Source of the DNA: Musa acuminata AAA Group
Taxonomy: Eukaryota > Streptophyta > Magnoliopsida > Zingiberales > Musaceae
Length of the DNA: 64,000 bases
Assembly (NCBI RefSeq): GCF_036884655.1
Contig: NC_088345.1
Coordinates: 34,092,501 to 34,156,500, forward strand
Direction of reading: 5' to 3'
Below, in pieces: positions 1 through 12,735 of this stretch. Below the pieces are notes generated by a model. The model had not been told where the DNA came from, ran no database searches, and was given only the letters and a program-made list of their open reading frames with translations. The position numbers and the translations under genes were made by a program. How positions within the stretch are numbered: position 1 is the stretch's first letter; every line of letters begins with the position of its first letter.

Positions 1-49
1 ATAGAGAAAATCATATACATCCTTGATACAATGATGCTTATGCTCGAGA

Positions 50-1347
50 TATTAGGACCGAAATCGGTATTGCGGGTGGCGGGGCAGGGGCCGTGGCGAA
101 TTAGTGCTTTCGTAAAAATTACATCAATTCAAAAATCTCATTCGATAAATCCTGTATCAGAAAGATGAGTTTATCTTAAAAGCGTTCGTAAGCATAGTGA
201 ATAAGTAAATGAAAAACATAAAGTACATACAAACCAGATTTATAGTGGTTCGATCATCGTGACCTATATCCACTCCCGATTCCTCTTCACTCAAGGCCAC
301 TGGCTTCTACTACCGATCTTTTTTCCAACAGGTGAAGATTAACTACCCTTACAACTCTTTTACTCCTTTTTATAGTGTTAGGAGATAACCTTTATAACCC
401 ACTCTCTTTTAGACCTCACTTCTCTCTTAGAAACCTTCTAACTCTAGGAGGAAAAGACTCGCTAACTTTAGAGAGATTACAACACCTTTTTCTTAAGTAT
501 ATTTTCCCCATTTTCTACTAAATTTTATGCTCTTCCAAGCAGAAATAATTGGGGTATTTATAGACCTCAAATGACTTTAAAAATAGAGTAAAAAAAGGTC
601 TCATCCTAGGTTTCTTAGGTCTTGGTGGTACCACCGCCTGTGCTAGGTGGTACCACCGCCTATAGCACTAACACTAGGTGGTACCATCGCCTAGACCGGT
701 GGTACCACCACATGACATAGTCAGGGAGATTGTGTCTAGATAATACTACTGCCCAGTCTAATAGTACCACTGCTTGACAACTTGAAAAAGTATGCTCTTG
801 ACTTTTCCAACTCATAGGTGGTTTCACCTAACCTTGGGTGACCGAATGGGCCATCCACTTAGCCCAAAATAGTCCCAACTCAGGCCCAATGGGCTCTTAA
901 TTAAGTTGGCATGGTTACACCTGAAACCAACTTAATTATGACCTAACTATGACCAATTAAGACAATAGATTACAAGACTAGAATTCTATGTTGTCTGGCA
1001 TATCATTAGTTCATCCAACGTTTCGTTCGATCCTTCGGCGCATCGTCCTCTCCTTCGGCATATTGCCCAATCGACATGTTGACCTTCCGCAACTTCCGAT
1101 CTCCTTGGCGCAATGTCCGATCCTTTGGCCCGATGCTTGAACCCATGGCATGAAGTCCTACTAGTACGTCGATCGATCCTCTGACCGATATCTAATCTTT
1201 TGACATGTTCACTTCGGCCCAACATCTAATTCTTTCTAGTTTAATCGAGTTATCTTTTCTAATTGAAGTTAGTCCTACATCACTCAAAATACAGATTAAA
1301 TTATAAACTCATTAATTGATTTTATCATCAAAATCCAAAATTCAACA
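50..1347 (-). repeat. Maximus/SIRE-type LTR, minus orientation, probably solo
   Basis: Read on the minus strand this is a complete LTR. It begins TGTTGAAT at 1347 and ends near 50 with a decayed ...CCTAATA end. It shares its layout with the other Maximus LTRs in the window: a reversed TATA box (555-562), a U3 cluster of the palindrome GGTGGTACCACC (624-635, 646-657, 698-709), and a G-rich tract near the LTR end (about 70-100). On both sides I find no Maximus internal sequence, and the Angela gag begins directly at 1348, so a solo LTR formed by LTR-LTR recombination is the simplest reading. A target duplication is not clear (CGAGA before, TGAGG after). Bases 1-49 are unassigned and could belong to the same Angela element. 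Confidence 0.75.
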
Positions 1348-4300
1348 TGAGGAAGAGACAAGCGAGGATGAGATCACTCGCTACATGAAGTATATAGATG
1401 ACTCTACTCTTGTTTAGTATTACATGTTAGGCCCCGTGACTCCTGAGTTATAGATACAACACGAAAAGATGGATGTCAGATTCATTCTTCTACATGTCTG
1501 CAAATTGTTAGAGGAATAGGGAATGACTCAGCGATATGAGATACCCAAGAGTCTCTTCTACGCTAGGATGACTGAGGGGATACTAGTTCAGAACCATGTC
1601 CTTAAGATGATTGAGTAGATAGAGAAACTCATAGGTCTAGGAATGGTCTTACAGGATGACCTATGTATGGACCATGTACTTTAGTCCATATTAGATTCCT
1701 TTTCTTAATTCTTAATGAATTTTAATATGAACAAGCTTGAGTTGACTCTTCCTGAACTCCTTAATATATTGAGGGAGGCAGAGAGCACTATCAAGAAGGA
1801 GAAGCCAGTTCTCTATGCTGGTGAGACCAGAAAGAAAAGAAAAGCAGAAAAATCCCTTAAGAAGGGTAAGGGCAGACCGGGTAAAATAAAGGTTGCTAAG
1901 AAAGATCCGATAAAGGACAAATGCCAGTGCTTCCACTACGATAAAGATGGGCACTGAAAGAGGAACTATAAAGAGTATCTTACAAAGAGGGCAAAACAAA
2001 AGCTTGAAGAAGCTTTAGGTACATTTATAATCGATCTTTATTTGTCAGAATCTTATGATAACACATAGGTATTTCATACTAGCAGTGCTTATTACATTTG
2101 CAATTCGTTGTAGGTTTTGGCAAGACCTAGGAGATTGGTGAGAGGCGAGATGGACCTCAAGATAGGTAATGGAGCAAAAGTTACTACATTAGCTATTGGT
2201 GAGGTTACCCTACATCTGCTTGGTGGAGCTATTATTGCATTGAATGCATGCTATTTTGTTCCTTCTATTATCAAAAATATTATTTCTATTTCATGTTTGA
2301 TAGTTAGTGAATATAAATTAGTTTTTAAGAATAATAATTATTCAATATTATTAGATGATATGATTATTACGAAAGGAACATTACATAATAGTTTGTTTAT
2401 GCTAAACACTGTTCCACATATCATGAATGTAAGTGAGTCTAAAAAGAAATGAGATGAGGTGAACAATGCATACCTATGATATTGTAGGCTAAGTCATATC
2501 CATGAGGGAATGATTCAAAAGTTGCTATAGGATAGATACATATATCCATTAGATTATGAGTTATATGTAACTTTTGAGCCTTGCCTTCGTAGAAAATTGA
2601 CCAATACTCCATTTAGTGGAATTGGAGAGAGAGACACTGAGTTGCTGGAAAGAGTATCAAGACTCTTATATCAGATCGAGGAGGTGAGTACTTGAGTACA
2701 GTATTCACCTAGTTCCTCAAGGACCATGAGATTCTATCCCTGGGCACCTCCTTATACACCTCAGCTTAATGGTATATCTGAAAGGTGGAATCACACACTA
2801 TTACATATGAAGCGGTCCATGACGAGTTTCGCCGACCTACTTGTCTTATTCTAGGGATACGCCCTAGAGACTACAACTTACCTTCTGAATAAAATTTCAA
2901 CTAAGTCGATATTATCTACGTTATATAAGATATGGAAAGGGAAGAATTTTAATCTTAAGGTTGTTAAGATTTGAGGCTGTCATGCCCACATTAAGAGACA
3001 CAACCCCAACAAGTTGAAACCCAAGATGGAGCGATGCAAGTTCATGGGATACCCCAAGGAAAATTATGGGTATTATTTATATCACCCAAAGGACCAAAAG
3101 TTATTTGTAGCCAAGAGAGCAGTGCTCCTTGAATAGGAACACATTCTTGACGGAGACAATGAGAGAATGATAGAGTTGAGTGAGATTGGATAACCTAGCT
3201 CAAGCATCATTCCACAGCTCGAATATGTTCAGGTGCCTAACATACAAGTTCCGACTTTACGTAGGTCTAATGGAGTATCCCATCCTCCTGAAAGATATGT
3301 GGGACATATCAAAGAAGAGAATATTGAGAATATTTATCCTCAAACTTACGAGGAGGCTATTATGAGTATAGACTCTAGGAAGTGGCAAGAGGCCATAGAT
3401 TCTAAGATGAATTCTATGTATACCAACAAGGTTTGGAATCTTATTGATGCACCCGAGGGTATTGTACCTATTAGTTGCAAATGGATTTTTGAGAAGAAGA
3501 TCAGTGTAGATGAAAAAGTAGAGACCTATAAAGCAAGGCTAGTGGCTAAAGGGTATAATCAAAGACAAGGTGTTGACTATGATGAAACCTTCAGACCCGT
3601 AGCCATGCTAAAATCCATCCAAATTCTATTGGCTATTTGTAGCACACTATGATTATGAGATCTGATAGATGAATGTGAAAATTGTGTTCCTCAACGATAA
3701 CCTTGAGGAGGAGGTGTAGATGATATAGTCTAAGGGATTCATATCCAAAGAAAGTCCAAATAAAATGTGCAGGTTGCTTAGGTCCATCTATGGACTAAAG
3801 CAAGCTTCCTAAAGTTGAAAAATAAGATTTGATGAGATGATGAGATCTTATGACTTCATTAAGAATGAAGATGAGCAATGTGTGTATAAGAAGGTAAATG
3901 AGAGCGCTATTACCTTCTTTGTGCTTTATTTGGATAACATTATGATCATTGGGAATGATGTAGGAATGCTCTCCACAGTAAATACTTGGCTATCTATACA
4001 TTTCTTCATAAAAGACTTAGGGGAAGCATCATATATCTTAGGGATTCGGATCTATAGAGATAGATCCAATAGGATACTTAGCTTGTCCCAATCCAGGTAT
4101 ATAGACATCATTATCAAAAGGTTTGACATGAAAAATTCCAAGAGAGGTCTCATACCGATGAGATAGGGGATATCGCTTTCTAAGAGTATGTCCTTAAAGA
4201 CTCCTAAAGAAAGGGTAGACATAGATAGGATACACTATGCCTTAGTGATTGGTTCTATCATGTATGTTATGCTATGTACTAGGCCTGATATAGCATATGC

Positions 4301-4919
4301 TCTGAGTGTCATGAGTAGGTATCAAGCAGATCTAGGCTTGGAGCATTGGAAAGCAGTAAAGTGTATCCTTAAATACTTGAGACCGACTAAGGATCTTTTA
4401 CTAGTATATGAAGAAAGTAGCCTCAGGGTTGAGGGCTATATGGACTCAAGCTTCCAATCTGATGTCGATGATAGTAAGCCTAATTCAAGATATATGTTCA
4501 CCTTAAATGGAGGAGTAGTATACTAGAAGAGTTCCAAGCAAGATACTACTATTGACTCGACCATAGAGGCATAGTACATTGCTACGATAGAGGCAACAAA
4601 GGAGGGGGTATGGATGAAGAAGTTCATCACAGATCTAGGAGTCTTTTCAAGCAGCGAGGAGTCGATTCCCTCATATTACAATAACTACTGGGCAATTACT
4701 CTAATGAGGGAACTTAGGACTCATTAGAAATGTTCTAAGGAGGTTCTATCTTATTATAGAGATCGTGGCCCGAGGAGATGTAGTAGATGAACAAGTTCCA
4801 TACGAAGATAATATTGTAGATCCACTAACAAATCCATTATCTTAGATCATCTCTAAGCGTCACAAGGGTCTAATGGGAATCCGACACATAGGTGATTAGC
4901 TTTAGGTTAAGTGGGAGAT
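1348..4919 (+). pseudogene. decayed Ty1/copia (Angela-like) gag-pol
   Basis: Remnants of one copia polyprotein appear in order. Gag is at about 1348-1980, with a broken zinc knuckle near 1924-1975 (second and last Cys replaced by Tyr). Protease follows at about 2040-2450, then a GAG-pre-integrase/integrase piece (2456-3110), reverse transcriptase (about 3280-4170) and RNase H (about 4400-4830). Identity was judged by matching the minus-strand copy at 60492-64000 throughout. Many in-frame stops and frameshifts are present. The integrase core has lost roughly 190 bp near 2648, removing the first catalytic Asp region. The RT box reads YLDN at 3927-3938 instead of YxDD. A polypurine tract (about 4910-4919) precedes the LTR. 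It is non-functional. The Angela assignment rests on domain order and integrase/RT similarity from memory of the family. Confidence 0.85.
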
Positions 4920-5047
4920 TGCTAGTCATAGTTGCCCTACAAGCCAATCATATGAGTGATGGCACATGTGACATGACATGCACTTTTTTTGCTTATTATT
5001 TTATGATATTTTTTCACTTTATATTGCTTGATACATAAATATATTAT
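4920..5047 (+). repeat. Angela-like 3' LTR, first ~130 bp only
   Basis: Starts TGCTAGTCATA immediately after the purine tract AGTGGGAGAT, exactly as the minus-strand Angela LTR ending at 60491 does. After about 128 bp the sequence switches to the end of a Maximus LTR, so the rest of this roughly 1.5-kb LTR has been lost or displaced. The breakpoint is approximate. Confidence 0.75.
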
Positions 5048-5285
5048 GATGACCGAACCACTATAAAAATCTAGTTCGCGTTTCTCTTGGGTAATTTACT
5101 TTACTGCAAACCACTTTACTTGCTTTACATCGACTATGCTCTTCTGTACGCTTTCAAAGTTAATACCTTTATGAAACAATTTTTTGTTGGAAACAGATTT
5201 AATATTAATGAAGTTTTGAACCGATGTAATTTTTACCACTGCACTAATTCACTCCCTCCTCTTAGTGTCGACTTTTTTCCTAACA
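5048..5285 (+). repeat. Maximus element A: 3' end of its 5' LTR
   Basis: Closely matches the last ~240 bp of the LTR at 8856-10339, which makes these two the likely LTR pair of one element. It ends CCTAACA at 5285, followed by two bases and a primer-binding site resembling the 3' end of initiator tRNA-Met (TGGTATCAGA from 5288). The 5' part of the LTR is missing. Confidence 0.75.
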
Positions 5286-5335
5286 ATTGGTATCAGACCC
5301 TTGTTTTTCATATTTGGTTTAACAACCAAATAGAA

Positions 5336-6425
5336 ATGGCTCTTTTCGGCTTTCAAGAGGGTCACTCTCTCATTCGTCCTCCCTTGTTCAATAGGACGAA
5401 CTACACATATTGAAAAACTCAAATGAGAGTTTTCTTGCTTTCTTTGGATTTGAACTTATGGAATATTATCGAAAGTGGTTTTCGAAGGTCTTCTCTTCCA
5501 ATGAACCATTAGAATGATTAGGATAAAAAGACTTTTTCCTTAAATGCTAGAGCTATGAACGCTCTATTTTATGCTTTGGATAAAATTGAGTTTAATCGGG
5601 TTTCTACTTGCGAAACGGCTTTCGATATATGACACACTCTCGAAATCACACATGAAGGCACTAGCAAAGTTAAAGATTCAAAAATCAACTTTTTAATACA
5701 TGATTTTGAACTTTTTCAAATGAAGCCAAGTGAAATGGTTGTAAACATGTACACTCGTTTTACGGATATCGTCAATGGTTTAAAAGCACTTGGTAGAAGT
5801 TTTTCGGGTTTTGAACTTATAAACAAGATTTTACGTTCTCTTAATAAGAGTTGGGATTCAAAAGTAACGGCTATTTAAGAATAAAAAAACTTGAACCATT
5901 TACCAATTAAAGAACTTATAGGGTCTTTGATGACCTATAAAATGACGTGCACTGCACGTAATGAACTTAAGAACCACCTTCCAAAGAACAAGAAGGATTT
6001 CGGACTTAGAACAATCGAAAATTAAAAATGAACTTAAAAAGAAGAAGAATGCGACTTTGGACGAATTGTGCTCATCCGAAGACAAGAAGAAAATCAACAA
6101 AGGCGAGGTGGAAAACTACGCCTTAACGGGTTTCTATAATGAGGTAACCAAAACCCCTTTGCCTTATTTTGAAATTACATAATACTTTTCATGAGTTATT
6201 TTAGTTTAGAAAAATTATTTTTCTTGAAAATTATATGTTTAATAATATAATAAAAATACTAAAAAATTGGGATCATGCTTATCTTTCTAGTAATTTTGAA
6301 AATGATCATGAAAATTACATGTTTTATGATAAATGAACAAATATGTTAGACTTAAATCTAATGTTAATCCTATGTATGTTTTTAAGAAGCATTAATGTGT
6401 ATTATGTTGATTAATCATATTGTTT
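5336..6425 (+). pseudogene. Maximus element A gag remnant
   Basis: A gag reading frame opens at ATG 5336 and can be followed beside the intact copy at 48230 through the conserved block that contains the KPSE motif, up to a Lys/Glu-rich tail and the end of readable frame near 6183. It is broken by several stops (for example at 5411) and frame shifts. The next ~240 bases align with the decayed coiled-coil tail seen in element B (12070-12220). Protease, integrase, RT and RNase H are absent; after about 6425 only 3' spacer sequence follows. Confidence 0.75.
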
Positions 6426-8855
6426 CTCAATTTTGATTGAAGATGATCTATGATTCATGAAATCATGTTTGATTTGAAGTAATGATTTGATATCATGCTT
6501 AATGAGTTTATCTTTCAAAATTATGCATGATGATTTGAAGTAATAATGATTTTTGGGTGATTTATGGATTATCGATCTTTGCCATTATGAAAGTTCTCTT
6601 TCGGCTTTAAATGTTAATGCATATTTTTGTTTGGCATAAAAATACAAAGGCATGCTCGTATGAAATCAAATCACTTGGATTAAAACAAAAAGGGGGAATG
6701 CATATTTTTCTTGAATATACCTCTAAAGCTTTTCGATTTTTCAACAAGTGATTCTTAGTGATGAATCCATCTTATGTAATCTTTTGAAAATGATCTTGAT
6801 TTAACAATTTGAATTTAAATGAGCTTTATCTTGATTTTTTGAAATTTATAACTTGAGATTTCTTATACACGAATCAAGATCTCCTATGTTTCTTTTATCC
6901 ACTTATAAAAGAAGAGATTTGTTGAAATAAATCATGTCTTATGACATTCATGAAAAATTGAGACATTATGCATGAATCGAGTTCTTATGAGAATCTATTT
7001 ACGTTGTCTTCATTGAATTTTCTTGAAAAGATGTTGATAATTTTGACGATATGAATTTGAATAAGTTTTATCAAAATCATAATCTTAGTTTATTGGAATT
7101 ACTTGAGATATTTTTTTTAATCAAGATATCTTCTTTGTACTCCTATGATTTTTCTTGGCATTTTACTAAAGAAGAGATTTTCTATGTGAATCATAATATT
7201 TTATGTGCATGAATTAAGGTCTTGTTCTCCTACAAGATTAAATAAATTTTATCTATATCATGATCTCCTAAGAGTTCTTTTCATTAATTATTTAAGAGGA
7301 GATTTGTTAAAATGGATCATGGTTTCTCTTGATTTCTCGAATTTTAGACTTGATCTTTCATTTTTTATGATTGAAATAATGATTGAAACATTGATGATAT
7401 GAATGCATGAAATACTCATGATATTGTTTTGATGCTCTAAAATGATATAAATTTGCTAGCTTATGAGTATCATGATATGATGATTGATTTATTTTTAGTA
7501 TCATGCATATAAGGATGATATGTAAAATTTTAAAATTATGTATGTTGTAGATTGAAACTATAATGATGCACAAACATGTTGAAATAATGATTGAAACATT
7601 AATGCAATTATGAATGATGATTTGATATTATGTATGCAATACTTCAACTTATGATAATGATGCATGCAATGATAAAATATTCATGATGATAAATTGTTTT
7701 GACATTCATAACTTGATTTTTCATCTTTGATTATTCATCATTTATCATTATTTAAAAATTATTAAAAAGAAAAAAGAATTACAATATTGTATTCTTTCCT
7801 TCTATTTGACAATGACATAGGGGGAGCAAATTTTGCTAGCTTGTTAGCTAGCTTGCATACTTCAAGAAGAAGCAAAAGCTTGCTCATTTCAAAAAGATGC
7901 AAAAATCTTGCCAAATTTCATATGTGTAAAATTTGCTAGCTCACAAATTGTAATGAGAAAAACTTGCTTGCTTGCTAGCACATCTAAAGAGAAGAAAAAA
8001 TTGCAAACGTACATATCACAAAAAGATGCAAAACTTGTTAGCTTACTTCATGTAAAACATTGTATCTTGCTAGCTTGTTATCTTGCATTATTTTTTAAAA
8101 AACTTGCTAGCCTTTATACTTCAAAAAGAAGTAACACTTGCCAAATTACTAGCTTGCATATTGTAAAATAATGTAAAATTTTGCTAGTTTGCACTTTGCA
8201 AAGGAAGTAAAAATGGCACTTCTCAAAAGAGAAGAAAGAGCTTGCTATCTTGAACATCACCAAAAAAATTGATAGATTGCCTATCTTAAGAAACAAAAAT
8301 GCAAACTTGCATAATTTGCAATCTTGTACTTCTTTAAAATTAATGATGATTTGGTGATTATGCATGTTGTAAAGTGATGCTAAATTTGCTAGCTTACATG
8401 ATGATAAAACTAAAGATCATGATTATATTGCAATGATTTGAACTTCTATGTCCAAATACTTGATAATTGTAACTTCTTTTTGTTGATGACAAAGAGGGAA
8501 AAGTATGATCATGTTATATATGATGGCATGTTACAAATATTCATGATAAAATTTGCAATGACTTGAATTCAGTTTGAATTCAAGGTTCTATCAATATGGC
8601 ATATTGATAGGGGGAGTGAAGGTTAACTTCGTCATCAATTGGTTATCATCATCAAAAAGGGAGAGATTGTTTAATCTCAGATTGTGATGTTGAAACCAAT
8701 TGATAAGTGTTTATGAATTGATTTGTGTTTTGAGTGCCATGAGATGCTTCGATCAGGATGAGATAATTATAGGTTCTATCAATATGGCATATTGATAGGG
8801 GGAGTTAAGGTTAACTCCGTCATCAATTGGTTGTCATCATAAAAAAGAAAGAGAT
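6426..8855 (+). other. Maximus element A 3' non-coding spacer
   Basis: AT-rich sequence without a convincing frame. Short words recur (GATGATTTGAAG, ATCATGCTTGATG, then TTGCTAGC and TTGCAAA between about 7820 and 8400). The same words occur in the spacers of the other Maximus fragments (for example 39360-39660 on the minus strand, and 42300-42560). Purine tracts of the type GACAAAGGGGGAG (about 7812) and ATAGGGGGAG (about 8609 and 8797) resemble the multiple polypurine tracts of SIRE elements. Pol, which should lie between gag and this spacer, is missing. Confidence 0.6.
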
Positions 8856-8955
8856 TGTTGAATCTTAGATTGTGATGATGAAACCAATTGATAAGTGTTT
8901 GTGAATTGATTTGTGTTTTGAGTGCCATAGTATGCTTCGATTAGGATGAAACAAT
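8584..8955 (+). repeat. 188-bp tandem duplication across PPT and LTR start
   Basis: Two diverged copies begin at 8584 and 8772 (both GGTTCTATCAATATGG). Each holds a spacer end, a polypurine tract and the first ~100 bp of the LTR, so the LTR start appears at 8668 (TGTTTAAT) and again at 8856 (TGTTGAAT). The second is continuous with the full LTR. Confidence 0.8.
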
Positions 8956-10339
8956 TAAAGCGGGAAGAATCATATTGGGCCGGTGGAACATGTTAGAAGA
9001 TTGGACGTCTAGTCGGAGGATCGGATGACGTATCAACAGAATGCTTCGGGCCATAGATTCGGGCATCGGGCTAAGAAGAGTGAAAATTGTGCCAAGGATA
9101 TCGGAGTTGCGAAGGTCAACTAGCTGATTGGGCAATAGGCTGCAAGAGAGGACAATGCATCGAAGAATCAAATGAAGCATTGATGGACCAATGACATGCT
9201 GGACAACATGATTCATGTTTAGTAATAATTGTCTAGATCGAAGTATGTTTTTACATGTGCAGGATTAACTACGATAGCAAGGCATAAAGCAAAATGAAGT
9301 CTTAGAGTCAAGAACGTGATTTTATTGGGAGTTCGAGAGTTCATCGAAAGTTCGGACGTTTATTTGAAGTTCTATTAGAATTGACCAGGAAGTCCCAGAG
9401 TTTACCAAAGAAGCTCATCGGAACTCGCCAAAAAGATCATCATAAAGTCCAGGAGCTTGTTGGGAGTCCACTTGAACATTGTCGAGAGATCATCGGAAGT
9501 TCGTTGGAAGAAACCTAGACTTACGTACTTTGTTTAGCTTAGTAAATGTCTTAAAATTTACAGTTAGCACATAATAGTGATTAGAATTGGGCCAACCCAA
9601 TTAGGAGACAGTTGGGCCAAGAGAAAGACCCAAATAGTGACCAAACAGGTGAAACCATTATGGCATAGTCTATAAGAATGTGTTAGGCAGTGGTACTGTT
9701 AGTTTGTGTGGTAGTACCGCCTAGTGCAAGCGGTGGTATTGCCCGTGCCTTGAAATTTCAAGCGGTGGTATCGCTCCAAATTTGAATCCATTTGGGCCTA
9801 TAAATACCCCAGCTATTCTTGCATGGAGAAGTAAGACATATTAAAAAAAACCCTGTGATTATAAAGTTATAAACCTTAGAAAGTTGAGTTCCCTCCTTCC
9901 AAAGTTTAGAGATAGTTCTAAGGGAGGTGTGAGAGGGATACCTTGTAAAAGAGGGTTGTAAAAGGTTGTCTCCTAAACTTGTGAAAAGGAGAAGAGGGGT
10001 GTAAAAGGGTAGTTGGTCTTCGCCTATTGAAAGAAGATCGATAGTAGATGCTGGTGGCCTCAACGGAAGAGGAATCAGCGAAGTGGATGTAGGTTACGAT
10101 GACCGAACCACTATAAAAATCTAGTTTGCATTTCTCTTGTGTAATTTACTTTACTGCAAACCACTTTACTTGCTTTACATGTACTATGCTCTTCCATATG
10201 CTTTCAAAGTTAATACCTTTATGAAATAATTTTTCGTCGCAAACGGATTTAATTGCAACGAAGTTTTGAACCAACGTAATTTTTACCGCTGCACTAATTC
10301 ACCCCCCCCCCCCTCTTAGTGCTGACTCTTTTCCTAACG
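8856..10339 (+). repeat. Maximus element A 3' LTR
   Basis: A near-complete LTR of about 1484 bp runs from TGTTGAAT to CCTAACG. A TATA box is at 9799-9806. The leader hairpin TCTCCT/AGGAGA lies at 9969-9992. A run of 12 C (10302-10313) sits inside the U5-end inverted repeat GCACTAA/TTAGTGC. It is immediately followed by a different, 5'-truncated Maximus LTR. Confidence 0.85.
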
Positions 10340-11095
10340 AAAAATTTGGTCAGGCAATGACATTGTCGGTCTAGGTGGTGGAACCGCTAGCGGCTCAATC
10401 TCCAAGACATAGTCTCCGAGACTTTGTCAAGCGATAGTACTACCAGATTGGGTAGTGGTACCACCTAGTGTTAGAGAGTACTGACGGTGGTACCGCCTAA
10501 CACAGGCGACGGTACCGCCAATAACCTAAAATCTCGAGGATTTAAATTTTAGCTCTAATTTTTAAAGTTGTTTAGGGTTTATAAATACCACAATCTTTCC
10601 TTCTTAAGGCAGCGAGAAAGTAGAACAAAAGTCTATGATTCTAAAGTTATAAACCCTTGTAAAGTGTAGAGTCCCTCCTCCTAAAGTTTATAGACTATTC
10701 TAAAGCAGAGTGTGAGGGAAACTTTGTAGAAAGGGGGTGTAAAGGTTCTCTCCTAAGCCTGTCAAAAGGAGAAAAGAGTTTAAGAGGGTGGTTGGTCTTC
10801 GTCTATTGATGGAAGGTCATTAGTGGATGCTAATGGCCTCAATGGAGGAGGAATCAAGAATAGACATAGGTCATGATAATCAAACCACTATAAATCCGGT
10901 ATGCTCTTTTTTTTTACTATTTACCTTTATTACTTACTGATTTTATTACTCATTACATTCTACGAACATTTTTAAGTTAAGCATCTTATCAATATGGGGT
11001 TTATCGAATGAAGTTTTTCTCAATCGTTATTTTTACAAAAGCACTAATCCCCCCCCCTCTCTTAGTACTGATATTGGTCCTAATAGTTAGTATCA
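10340..11095 (+). repeat. Maximus element B LTR, 5'-truncated
   Basis: The sequence enters in the middle of U3, with GGTGGTACC-type repeats (about 10370-10515), followed by a TATA box (10580-10587), the leader hairpin (about 10750), a C-rich run near 11050 and an end CCTAATA at 11095. A diverged primer-binding site (TAGTATCAGA from 11098) follows. The first half of the LTR is missing at the junction with element A. Confidence 0.75.
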
Positions 11096-11135
11096 GACCC
11101 ACGTTTCTCTTTATTTGATTTAACACCTAAGAGAG

Positions 11136-12735
11136 ATGACTTTTTTTTAGCTTTCAGGAGGGTCACTCTAGCATTCGTCCTCTTATGTTCAATGGGACAG
11201 ACTATATATATTAAAAAACTCGAATGAGAGTTTTCTTACTTTCTTTAGATTTCAAATTATGGAATATCAATGAAAATAATTTTTAAAGGTCTTCTAATCC
11301 AATGAACGGATGAAATAATTTGGAGAAGAAAATTTTTTCTTTAAATGCTAAAGCGATGAACACTTTGTTTTATGCCCTAGATAAAAATAAATTTAATTGG
11401 GTTTCTATATGTGAAACTGCACATGATATTTGACATATACTCAAAATCACACATGAAGACACAAGTAGAGTTAAAGATTCCAAGTCAATCTTTCGATGTA
11501 TAGTTTTGAATTATTTCGAATGAAGCCAAGTGAAACTATTGTAGATATGTACCCTTATTTTACATATATCATCAATATTTTAAAAGCTTTTAGCAAATAT
11601 TTTTCAAATCTTGAACTTGTCAATAAAGTTTTACGATCTCTTTCTAAAAAATGGGATTCTAAAGTAACTACAATACAAGAGGCAAATGACTTAAATAACT
11701 TTTTGCTTAAAGAATTTATTGGGTCTTTGATGACCTATGAAATGACTTGTATATCACATGATGAACTTGAGAACAATCTTCCAAAGAACAGGAAGAATTT
11801 GACACCTAGAACAAATGAAGACCACTCGAGCAAAAGCTCAAGTGATGATGGCTTTAAACTCTTAACAATAAAGCTAAAAAAATTCTTAAAACAAGAATCA
11901 AAGAATAAAAATAAAGAAGCTATCAAAGAAGAAAAAAACACTCAAGGTGACTTGGGATAAATCGAGTACATCCAAAGACGAGGAGCAAACCAATGAAGAC
12001 GAAGTGGCAAACTTCGCTTTGATGGCTCTCGACGATGAGGTAAACAACTCAACTAAAATGTCTTTACCTTATGATGAATTACTAAATGCTTTCCAAGATT
12101 TGTTTAATGAATGTAAGCTAGTTGGTAAAAAATATAAGTTGTTAAAAAAGTATCATGCTTCTCTTACTAGTAAATTTAAAAAATTAAAAAATGAGCATGA
12201 TAATTGCATGTTAACTCCTTGAACTAAGTGTGAAGAGTTAGACTCACTTAAGAAGAAAAACGTTTTACTACAAGAAATGTTAGATAAATTTAAAATTGGT
12301 AGCAAATCTTTAAAATGATTCTTGCTAATAAGAGTCATCTTTGTAGTAAAAAAGGAATTGGCTTTGTGAGTAGTAACACTCAACAAAAGCCAACCACATT
12401 TGTTAAAAGACCCACAATATATGTTTCCCTCGAAAACAAATATAGATTTTGTTGTAGACATGGTCATTATGCATAGAAATGTCCATTCAAAAAGCTTGGC
12501 TAACATAAATTGGTTTGGGTTCCTATAGGAACCAAAAATTACCAAATGCTAAAAATTAATATAGGTAGGTCCAACCATGGGGGACCCAAAGTCAAATAGG
12601 TATCTAGAATAAATCCACCCTTCTTGTAAAAATATCTACAATCGAAAGCTAGGAGCAAAAAAAAAAATTTTGATAGTAGATACTCAAGGCTTATGACCGG
12701 AGATTTAACACACTTTACAAAGCTCACTAGCTGAA
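11136..12735 (+). pseudogene. Maximus element B gag and protease start, decayed
   Basis: Gag begins at ATG 11136 with early frame damage. The clearest frame is 11496-11960, which carries the conserved gag core. A continuation at 11947-12222 contains a Lys/Leu-rich coiled-coil-like segment not present in the young element at 48230. A decayed CCHC knuckle lies near 12440-12500 (CxxHGHYA then stop, then KCP). The last recognisable piece is the protease-proximal motif MTGD with its downstream Leu/Thr stretch (about 12690-12735). The frame then stops and spacer begins, so integrase, RT and RNase H are missing. Confidence 0.75.
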
